Origin: Chloroflexota bacterium
GTDB taxonomy: Bacteria > Chloroflexota > Anaerolineae > UBA3071
Direction of reading: 5' to 3'
DNA: 6,604 bases
Assembly: GCA_014383605.1 (NCBI GenBank)
Contig: JACNHM010000159.1
Span: 1-6,604 of the forward strand
Position 1 is the stretch's first letter. Each line of letters begins with the position of its first letter. The notes beneath the pieces are model-generated. The model ran no database searches, was not told the origin of the DNA, and was given only the letters and a program-made list of their open reading frames with translations. Positions 1 to 4,861 of this stretch are shown here, one piece after another. The position numbers and the translations under genes were made by a program.

Positions 1-282
1 GTTGTCGTCAAATCCTATGTCGGCGAAATCTCCCATCCATCCTCTGGGTACATAGTGGTTCTCATCCGAGCCCCAGGCGGCGTACACATAGAAAGGACAT
101 GGAACCGGTGAGAGGACGGCTTGGGTCTGTGCGATAGCCGTTTCTGTAGCTATCTGTGCCACTCTTGCGTCCACCGTTGCCTGAATGTCTGGCGTCGGAG
201 TCGGCGTTGCTGTTGGCCTGCAGGCATAAGCCAGCAAGGGAATCGCCAGCACCGTCACTACGATGATCCACTTTTTCTTCAT
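1..282 (-). CDS. Secreted lipoprotein, partial (C-terminus beyond window edge)
   Basis: Ninety-four codons are visible and the frame stays open to base 1, so the C-terminus is missing. The start is the ATG at 282-280, with AGGAG at 294-290 seven bases upstream. An ATG at 287-285 on the same strand reads only ATG AAA TGA and cannot be used. The N-terminus is a lipoprotein signal: MKKKW, a hydrophobic stretch, and a lipobox LAYAC with the modified Cys at residue 21. A Thr/Pro stalk (residues 23-31) and a short helical segment (PDIQATVDARVAQ) follow; this stalk style is common in Chloroflexota lipoproteins. From residue 64 a domain starts with FYVYAAWGSDENHYVPRGWM and continues GDFADIGFDDN. I remember a NHxxPxGWMGDxxDI pattern from secreted proteins of several bacteria, sometimes near carbohydrate enzymes, but cannot name the family. 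It lies 29 bases after the GH17 gene and is probably its last or near-last operon partner, anchored on the outer face of the membrane. Confidence 0.85.
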   Translation of the reverse strand, partial: MKKKWIIVVTVLAIPLLAYACRPTATPTPTPDIQATVDARVAQIATETAIAQTQAVLSPVPCPFYVYAAWGSDENHYVPRGWMGDFADIGFDDN

Positions 283-289
283 TTCATAT

Positions 290-294
290 CTCCT
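290..294 (-). promoter_or_regulatory. Shine-Dalgarno site of the partial lipoprotein gene
   Basis: On the minus strand AGGAG stands seven bases before the ATG at 282. The nearer ATG at 287 forms a two-codon reading frame whose TGA overlaps the true ATG (ATGAAATGA), so the site fixes the start at 282. Confidence 0.7.
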
Positions 295-311
295 GTTTGA
301 TGACTCCTCGT

Positions 312-1283
312 TCAGCCACGATGACTGGCAACGAGGAAAAGGCTGCTACCAACGATCGGTTGCTTCGAGAGCAGGGGAAGATAGAGAGACGTCTTCCCAC
401 ACACATAATTGACCACTGGCTTGGACGAGCGGTCGCTATGGAACAGTCCCCAATAAGGTTCAACCGGTTGGCTGGTTTTCCAGGGCTGGTCAAAGGCCTC
501 GAAATAGAAAAACTTCACATCAGTACTTCTTAGGAGCTTGTAGTATTCGGCCTGTCCTTCCTCGCTTAGTTCTGGGTCACCTGCTGTGGGCAGACCAACC
601 TCCTTAAATACCACTATCTTGGGACTCTCTTCATACAGCGCGTTCAGATCAGCAAACTGCTGTTGTGTCCACATCACAGCTTGCTGGGGGCTCTTCATAC
701 CATTCCAGTACGGGTGCACGTTTGGAAAGGCCCAGTCTCCCAACTCCCTTACCTGGGCATCGCTATAGTAGCTATTCAACACTTCGGTGGTGGCTACTGG
801 CTTCCCTGTCGCTGCCCGTAGATTATCCATAGCGGTCTTGAGGGTATCGAAGTCATAGCGGCCGAAGAAGAGTCCTTCGTTACCAACGCTGTATCCGTCA
901 ACATAGTCTACTGCGCCCCTGGCATTGGCTATCTCCTCCGCGCTCGTTGGCGACCACACTCCCATGACGACACCCTGAAAGCCAACCTCTCTGGCAATTC
1001 TCGGGATGTGGCGGAACGTGGACTCAGAGCCATAGGTAACCAGCCCGCTAAATCCTGTACCATGAAGCGTTTGCAGATCCGCCCTGATGTCATCTTCGGA
1101 CGGAAAACCCCCCGCGTCAGGGTTGAAGTGTGTTGGGCTGTAGGCGACCCAGCACAAAGAGGAAAGCTTCTCCTCTAGCGTTTTAAGGTTCTCCTCGAAA
1201 GTGGGTGTTGGAGTCTGTACTGTCGCATCACAGCTGGTGAGCAGCAAAGAAAGCATTAGCAACAAGGCGACGTTGTGTTTCAT
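312..1283 (-). CDS. GH17-type exo-beta-1,3-glucanase lipoprotein (COG5309-like)
   Basis: Encodes 323 residues, predicted to be a surface lipoprotein that hydrolyses or transfers beta-1,3-glucan. The lipobox LLTSC places the modified Cys at residue 18, followed by a short Thr/Pro linker and then a TIM-barrel-sized domain (about 42-293). Clan GH-A features are visible: the probable acid/base Glu136 in YSVGNEGLF, the probable nucleophile Glu228 in VVFKEVGLP, NVHPYWNG at 188-195, TTEVLNSYY at 165-173, and the late-strand FYFEAFDQPWK at 259-269 followed by YWGLFHSDRSSKP. The last set is typical of bacterial COG5309 enzymes. I chose the second of two in-frame ATGs (1283, not 1289), because AAAGGAG touches the first and is six bases from the second. 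The tail after residue 296 contains YLPLLSK, which resembles the YLPLV-type ends of many Chloroflexota secreted proteins, plus about 16 more residues. It lies 47 bases downstream of the membrane-receptor gene, probably in the same operon. The family call is strong; the substrate is inferred from the family. Confidence 0.92.
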   Translation of the reverse strand: MKHNVALLLMLSLLLTSCDATVQTPTPTFEENLKTLEEKLSSLCWVAYSPTHFNPDAGGFPSEDDIRADLQTLHGTGFSGLVTYGSESTFRHIPRIAREVGFQGVVMGVWSPTSAEEIANARGAVDYVDGYSVGNEGLFFGRYDFDTLKTAMDNLRAATGKPVATTEVLNSYYSDAQVRELGDWAFPNVHPYWNGMKSPQQAVMWTQQQFADLNALYEESPKIVVFKEVGLPTAGDPELSEEGQAEYYKLLRSTDVKFFYFEAFDQPWKTSQPVEPYWGLFHSDRSSKPVVNYVCGKTSLYLPLLSKQPIVGSSLFLVASHRG

Positions 1284-1289
1284 AAGCAT

Positions 1290-1296
1290 CTCCTTT
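1290..1296 (-). promoter_or_regulatory. Shine-Dalgarno site deciding the GH17 start
   Basis: AAAGGAG on the minus strand is directly adjacent to an ATG at 1289 (spacing zero) and six bases from the ATG at 1283. Normal spacing favours 1283, which removes two residues from the longest reading and leaves MKHN as a good signal-peptide N-region. Confidence 0.7.
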
Positions 1297-1330
1297 CGAA
1301 ACCCTTGAAGCCTTCCAGCCTGGTCTGTGA

Positions 1331-2494
1331 CTATGGTGGGCCAAAAGTAAGCTCGTCAATGTAGATAGTGCCGTTTCCCAAGTCATACTTGAAGCCCAAG
1401 CTAAAGTTCTCCAGCGAAGAGAGATCCTGTTTCTTGAGATCCTGGAACCCTTGCAAAGGAATGGACACATACTGCCAATCGCCGGAAGCGGTCTGCTGTA
1501 TTTTGGGCTCTTGGCCTGACGGCGTGGTCGAATCTTTGAGGCCCACTTCGAATCGCTCCCCCCCGTTCTCACCTCTTACCCAGAATGACAGGCTCTCACT
1601 TGTGGTTGCGTCACAGATGCGCAAGGGAACTGCCCAGGCAGAGAAACTTCCAGGGAGTGGATTCACAAATGTGATTTTGATGGCATCATGTCTTATTGGA
1701 TCTGCTCCTCTGACCGCGTCAAGCGAGGCCTCTCCGTTCGGATACTTGTTAGCCTCATCTATACGGATAGGGCAGGAAGGTGCAGTGTAGGTGGATGTTG
1801 GAGTTAATGTGCTATACAGCTTTCCCCGAAGGTCCGAAGGGCAAGGCAATAGCCATGCCAACGTCCAAGACAGAATTGTTACTACTAAGCAAACCCAGAA
1901 GGCTCTCTGTGTTCTCAATGGTTCTTGGAATTTGGTGGCAGCTACCAAATTTCCAAAAACGCCAAGCGCTGCTACTACAATGGTGAGGACAGTGGAGGAA
2001 AAACATCGGTTGATGAAGAACAACGTAGCAAGCAGCGCGACAAACAACAGTGCCAGGTTAGTGTATAGCAATTTGGAAGAAGGCAGCGATGGGGTGCCAG
2101 CCGAGGCTTCGGGTGGTGGCCCAGGTGGCTCTCGCCCCACAACGGCTGTATCAGGGCTTTTCGCCGACTCCTCCAGATCACAGCCGAGGTCAGTGTATTC
2201 GGTCTGATAGTCACTCAGTTGATTGCGCAGGTCGGCGATTTCTTGCTCGCAACGTTTCTTCTCCTTGGGATCACTCGACAGCCGACGTTGGTTTTCATAC
2301 TGTTTGATGAGGTCGAGGGTATTGCTGATAGCTTCTTTCAAGGCAGCGCAGCGCGGTTCTCGGCCGGCAGCGCCAGTCGGGAACATGACTTTCACCGTTC
2401 GGCTGTCATCGAAAGTATGCGTCATCTTCGCCTCGTCGCCAATGACCACGCCTTGGGTGTCGTGGATCTCGATGTGGTATTTCTCGTCGGTCAT
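1331..2494 (-). CDS. Membrane receptor-like protein: RHIM-like N-terminal motif, coiled coil, three TM helices, extracytoplasmic carbohydrate-binding-like domain
   Basis: Encodes 387 residues; I know no named family for the whole protein. Residues 6-28 (YHIEIHD, GVVIGD, THTF) closely match the start of the next upstream protein and resemble the short amyloid/RHIM-like signalling motifs of bacterial NLR, caspase and TIR proteins. Residues 48-105 form a charged helical pair with coiled-coil character; 120-140 are Pro-rich. Three hydrophobic helices follow at about 142-161, 168-187 and 198-217. The second loop is basic (KFQEPLRTQR), so the positive-inside rule puts the N-terminus in the cytoplasm and the C-terminus outside. 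After a Thr/Ser/Pro linker (229-240), residues 241-387 look like a jelly-roll carbohydrate-binding module of the CBM11/CIA30 kind: SLSFWVRGENGGERFEVGLKD, then GDWQYVSIPLQGF, then the strand GTIYIDELTF. Its ATG overlaps the preceding stop (ATGA, 2491-2494), implying translational coupling, and it is followed by the GH17 gene. A sensor of cell-surface or foreign glycan is inferred, not shown. Confidence 0.9.
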   Translation of the reverse strand: MTDEKYHIEIHDTQGVVIGDEAKMTHTFDDSRTVKVMFPTGAAGREPRCAALKEAISNTLDLIKQYENQRRLSSDPKEKKRCEQEIADLRNQLSDYQTEYTDLGCDLEESAKSPDTAVVGREPPGPPPEASAGTPSLPSSKLLYTNLALLFVALLATLFFINRCFSSTVLTIVVAALGVFGNLVAATKFQEPLRTQRAFWVCLVVTILSWTLAWLLPCPSDLRGKLYSTLTPTSTYTAPSCPIRIDEANKYPNGEASLDAVRGADPIRHDAIKITFVNPLPGSFSAWAVPLRICDATTSESLSFWVRGENGGERFEVGLKDSTTPSGQEPKIQQTASGDWQYVSIPLQGFQDLKKQDLSSLENFSLGFKYDLGNGTIYIDELTFGPP

Positions 2495-3129
2495 GATCCC
2501 TCGCCCTCCCGCCTCTCCAACTCCGCCTCGATTCGCCCGATTTCCTGCTCCTCATCCTCGATCTGGTTCAGCAGATGAATGGGCGCTTCCAGTGCGGTGT
2601 ATTTGGCCAGCTTGAGCCGCAATTTGCCGAGGTTGCGCTTGTGCTGGGCCAACTCCTGCTCCAGGAAAGCCTGCTCCTCAGCAGTACTCGGCCATTCCTT
2701 AGCTTTCCTGGTAGCCTTTCGGATGAGGTCTGAAGGCCAGGCTCGTCGTAGGCGCTTCTTGGTAGCCTGAAGAATTCCCAGACGGTCGATCATGTCATCT
2801 TGAAACTCTTGAGCTTCCCGTGAGACCCAACCATATTCGTAAATCTGAAAGGCCTTAACATCCCCACCCGCTTCCTCGAGAAAGGCATAGCACTCCCGCA
2901 ACCATGTGTTGAATTCCAGCTCGGAATCGGCATCGGACGGGATACCTGTGTCGCGGATGTTCTTTCCCCTCTCAATCAGATCATCGCACCGCGCTGACAA
3001 GTCGCTGGTTTGCTCCCAATCCTCCTGGCATTCTGGGGCTCGCTCGAACTTCTGTGTCACTTGCGAGCCATCGCCAACGATCACACCTTCAGCATCGTGG
3101 ATCTCGATGTGGTATTTCCTGTCGGTCAT
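2491..3129 (-). CDS. Soluble helical protein with RHIM-like N-terminal motif (possible adaptor)
   Basis: Encodes 212 residues with no signal peptide or membrane helix, so it is probably cytoplasmic. Residues 6-28 (YHIEIHD, GVIVGD, VTQKF) match the N-terminus of the downstream membrane protein. The middle (about 35-147) is predicted mostly helical, with scattered Trp (38, 76, 101, 131, 146). The C-terminal third (about 148-208) is a strong coiled coil or helical hairpin containing APIHLLNQIEDEEQEIGRIE. I remember a similar hairpin (LxxQ, then P.HhLhEIED, then IA.LE) from the linker regions of bacterial NLR, TIR and caspase-like proteins, but could not check this. No enzymatic motif is visible. 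The start is well supported: GGAGG at 3141-3137 is seven bases before the ATG. The gene begins 13 bases after the DUF433 stop and overlaps the next gene by four bases. A likely role is an adaptor that pairs with the membrane protein through the shared motif. Confidence 0.87.
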   Translation of the reverse strand: MTDRKYHIEIHDAEGVIVGDGSQVTQKFERAPECQEDWEQTSDLSARCDDLIERGKNIRDTGIPSDADSELEFNTWLRECYAFLEEAGGDVKAFQIYEYGWVSREAQEFQDDMIDRLGILQATKKRLRRAWPSDLIRKATRKAKEWPSTAEEQAFLEQELAQHKRNLGKLRLKLAKYTALEAPIHLLNQIEDEEQEIGRIEAELERREGEGS

Positions 3130-3142
3130 ATCCTCACCTCCC

Positions 3143-3443
3143 TCAGGACTGCGATCTCGCGGCGAACTCCGCCGGATTCTTCATCTGTGGCCCTTTCCAT
3201 AGCGCCTCGCGATTTTGAGCGATGTATTGTTCGATTTCCTGCTCGTGCTCGTGGTAGTAGCTCAGGGCATCGTAGACCTGGGCCAATGTCAGCACCCCGT
3301 CGAAATCCTCCACGATCTGCTGGGGCGACCGGCCCAACTGGGTTTGCTCCACTGGTCTGCACACTGACCCCCATGCCACGGATCGTTGGCCGCCCCCCGT
3401 GGACGCCTTCGATACGCACGATATGTGCATGTTGTACAGTCAC
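3143..3443 (-). pseudogene. DUF433-type antitoxin gene, frameshifted
   Basis: The product would be about 100 residues, but it is split between two frames. From a GTG at 3443 (preceded by GAGAGGGGG), 30 codons read as a DUF433 N-terminus: HAHIVRIEGVHGGRPTIRG, then VSVQT. From 3352 the next frame continues the same domain: VEQTQLGRSPQQIVEDFDGV, then LTLAQVYDALSYYHEHEQEI, ending in TGA at 3145-3143. The join is ACC A GTG around base 3353. One residue is missing from the expected VSVQTxVEQ spacing, which fits loss of two bases. DUF433 proteins (COG2442) are usually antitoxins paired with a PIN-like DUF5615 toxin; none follows here. The unshifted frame reads on to a TGA at 3128-3126 that overlaps the next ATG (ATGA), so ribosomes staying in frame could still couple to the next gene. 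A sequencing error remains possible. I see no slippery heptamer to suggest programmed frameshifting. Confidence 0.85.
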
Positions 3444-3458
3444 CTTACCCCCTCTCTG

Positions 3459-4190
3459 TTATCTGCTCCCCTGCTCCTCTGCCGACAGCGAGAGCTTGCC
3501 ATCCGCCGCCAGCCGCTCCAGCGCTTCCGCCGCTGCGGCCTGGGCTGCCGCCTGTTTGCTCAACCCCTCGCCGCGGCCATAAGGCTCCCCGCCGATGGTC
3601 ACCTCCACCGTGAACTCCTTGGCGTGGTCGGGGCCGCGCTCGGCCACGGTATGGTAGTGCGGCGTGGCGTGCAGCTCCGCCTGGCTCCATTCCTGCAGGC
3701 GGCTCTTGGGGTCCTTTTCTAGCGCCTCCTGTTGCACCCGTTCCAACTCCGGCTCGATGAACGGCAGCACGAAACCTTTCACCCGCTCCAGCCCCTGATC
3801 CAGGTACAGCGCGCCGGCCAGCGCCTCGAAGGCCGCGCAGAGCGTGGCCGGACGCTCCCGCCCGCCGCTCTCCGCCTCGCCGCGGCCCATGCGCAGGAAG
3901 CTCCCCAGGTCCATCTGCAGGGCGAAGTCGGCCAGCGCCTCCCGCCGCACCAGCGCCGCCCGCAGGTTGGTCAGATCGCCCTCCTGCATCTCCGGAAAGC
4001 GGTGGTAGACGAACTCGCCGACCAGGAAATCGAGCACCGCATCGCCCAGGAACTCCAGCCGCTCGTTGTCGGCCATGGGAAATTCGGGGTATTCGTTGAG
4101 AAAGGATCGGTGCGTCAGCGCCCGCAGCAGCAGCGATTTGTCGTTGAAAATCAAGCCAGTGGCAGTCTCGAAGGTCTCAATGTGGTTCAT
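3459..4190 (-). CDS. rnc: Ribonuclease III
   Basis: Encodes 243 residues, a normal length. The enzyme cuts double-stranded RNA in rRNA and mRNA processing. The signature NERLEFLGDAV is at 42-52, giving metal/catalytic residues Glu43, Glu46 and Asp50, and the second acidic motif supplies Glu122 in FEALAGALYLDQG. The position of E. coli Asp114 is Ala119 here (TLCAAFEAL). A double-stranded RNA-binding domain follows at about 160-229, with DPKSRLQEW, HYHTVAERGPDHAKEF and GEGLSKQAAAQAAAAEAL. The ATG at 4190 is the first possible start, since an in-frame TAG lies three codons upstream. No Shine-Dalgarno sequence precedes it, so initiation may be leaderless or weak. The last residues (EEQGSR) and the TAA lie in or next to an 8-bp-period repeat. 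The DUF433 remnant begins 15 bases downstream. Confidence 0.97.
   Translation of the reverse strand: MNHIETFETATGLIFNDKSLLLRALTHRSFLNEYPEFPMADNERLEFLGDAVLDFLVGEFVYHRFPEMQEGDLTNLRAALVRREALADFALQMDLGSFLRMGRGEAESGGRERPATLCAAFEALAGALYLDQGLERVKGFVLPFIEPELERVQQEALEKDPKSRLQEWSQAELHATPHYHTVAERGPDHAKEFTVEVTIGGEPYGRGEGLSKQAAAQAAAAEALERLAADGKLSLSAEEQGSR
3463..3486 (-). repeat. Short degenerate 8-bp repeat at the 3' end of rnc
   Basis: On the plus strand three consecutive octamers read CTGCTCCC, CTGCTCCT and CTGCCGAC, the last degenerate. They overlap the final codons of rnc (EEQGSR on the coding strand) and share period and composition with the tract at 4271-4338. This suggests the repeat has spread into the gene end. 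Confidence 0.5.
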
Positions 4191-4202
4191 GGTTATCTAG
4201 CG

Positions 4203-4221
4203 AGTACACAAGTAGACAAGG
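4203..4221. repeat. Left arm of a 19-bp inverted repeat (8-bp repeat family)
   Basis: This segment, containing AGTACACAAGTAGACAAG, is an exact reverse complement of 4820-4838. It sits just upstream of rnc, 13 bases from its ATG, and together with the right arm it encloses the 122-residue orphan gene. Confidence 0.8.
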
Positions 4222-4270
4222 ATGGTTGGATCTCGCGGCGAAACACTCGCATCGCTCGTGGAGCAACACC

Positions 4271-4338
4271 TTGCCCTTTCGCTCCCCCGCTCCCTTGCTC
4301 CCTTGCTCCCTTGCTCCCCCGCTCCTCTGCTTCCTTGC
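4271..4338. repeat. 8-bp tandem repeat tract, TTGCTCCC type
   Basis: About eight consecutive octamers can be aligned from 4271: three exact TTGCTCCC units at 4295-4318 flanked by variants (CCGCTCCC, CCGCTCCT, CTGCTTCC). The tract directly adjoins the stop codon of the 122-residue gene and occupies about half of the 148-base space before rnc. The coding strand reads GGGAGCAA repeatedly and is strongly purine-rich. I see no hairpin plus U-run terminator in this space. Confidence 0.9.
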
Positions 4339-4707
4339 CTATCGCACGTACTCGTGGATGAAATCCAGATACCCGCGACGCCCGTGGATGCGACGGTGGC
4401 GCTTGACCGAGGCCCGCACGGTCTTCAGAGCTTTCAAGTGTTCTTCCAGCGTGTCGTCAGCGCCCAGGTCCTCGATGCGAAGGGCGAGCATATCCTCCAC
4501 CAGGTCGGCGACGGCCTGGGTCTTGGGCGCCAGGCGGCGAGGCTCTGTCTCCCGGCCGCGCCGGAAGGCATTGCCGCGGCGGATCAGCTCGCTCAGCGCG
4601 TCCTCGACCTCCCAGTCGGTGAGGCCGTCCGTCTGGTTGTCGGTCTGTACGATGCCGAATTCGATGTTTTGCAGTATGTCCAGATGTTCGTCACTCCAGG
4701 CGTCCAT
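4339..4707 (-). CDS. Conserved hypothetical small acidic/basic helical protein (122 aa)
   Basis: The ATG at 4707 has GAGGTGA three bases upstream, and the frame ends in TAG where a repeat tract begins. The protein has no signal peptide or membrane helix and is predicted all-helical. The first part is acidic: MDAWSDEHLDILQNIEFGIV, then LTDWEVEDALSELIRR. The end is basic: KTVRASVKRHRRIHGRRGYL, then DFIHEYVR. I remember similar proteins from Chloroflexota, with the pattern NIEF.IV, then LTD.EV..AL..LIR, then a C-terminal GYL.F...YV, but know no function. The gene stands alone between two intergenic spaces of 118 and 148 bases and inside a 19-bp inverted repeat. Co-transcription with threonine synthase is possible but not shown. 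Codon use looks like that of the neighbouring GC-rich genes. Confidence 0.85.
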   Translation of the reverse strand: MDAWSDEHLDILQNIEFGIVQTDNQTDGLTDWEVEDALSELIRRGNAFRRGRETEPRRLAPKTQAVADLVEDMLALRIEDLGADDTLEEHLKALKTVRASVKRHRRIHGRRGYLDFIHEYVR

Positions 4708-4751
4708 TTCTCACCTCATGCTTTCAACGGAGAACTCTTTGACGGGTAGCA

Positions 4752-4768
4752 GGCCAATCGCATTGGCC
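4752..4768. other. Perfect hairpin in the threonine synthase/orphan gene spacer
   Basis: GGCCAAT and ATTGGCC form a seven-base stem with a CGC loop, followed on the plus strand by a second small hairpin (CCGTC/GACGG, 4767-4780). No run of U follows on either strand, so an intrinsic terminator is not supported; a regulatory palindrome or chance are equally possible. I see nothing else definite in the 118-base spacer 4708-4825. Confidence 0.35.
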
Positions 4769-4819
4769 GTCTTGGGACGGATAACGCCCAACGCCAGTTA
4801 TGGTGAATACCCACTGCCC

Positions 4820-4838
4820 CCTTGTCTACTTGTGTACT
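4820..4838. repeat. Right arm of a 19-bp inverted repeat
   Basis: Exact reverse complement of 4203-4221. It is also the first part of the 8-bp tandem tract at 4822-4861 and overlaps the stop codon of threonine synthase. Confidence 0.8.
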
Positions 4839-4861
4839 TGTCTACTTGTTTCCTTGGCTAC
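4822..4861. repeat. 8-bp tandem repeat tract, TTGTCTAC type, inside the end of threonine synthase
   Basis: Five octamers in register: TTGTCTAC, TTGTGTAC, TTGTCTAC, TTGTTTCC and TTGGCTAC. On the coding strand they supply residues 374-384 of threonine synthase (VAKETSRQVHK) and its TAG stop. The mixture of TCTAC and TTTCC units links this tract to the one at 6530-6604. Confidence 0.9.

Noticed and set aside
62..271. A 69-codon minus-strand open frame overlapping the partial lipoprotein
   Set aside because: The overlapping frame from 282 has a good ribosome site, a lipobox and a domain motif; this one has none.
3126..3443. Intact 105-residue protein in the frame starting at 3443
   Set aside because: Only its first 30 residues match DUF433; the rest is Arg/Gly-rich out-of-frame sequence, while the domain continues in the next frame.
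3010..3582. A 190-codon plus-strand frame opposite the DUF433 and rnc region
   Set aside because: It is antisense to recognised coding sequence and has a low-complexity Ser/Ala/Pro-rich translation.
4191..4221. Promoter for rnc (TTGTCT and TAGATA on the minus strand)
   Set aside because: The spacer is 14 bases and the -10-like element lies almost on the start codon; the first hexamer belongs to the repeat family, so the match is probably chance.
4271..4338. Possible CRISPR array or intrinsic terminator
   Set aside because: The units are 8 bases in direct tandem without spacers, and there is no stem followed by a U-run.
4752..4780. Terminator after thrC
   Set aside because: Two small hairpins are present but neither is followed by a U-rich run on either strand.
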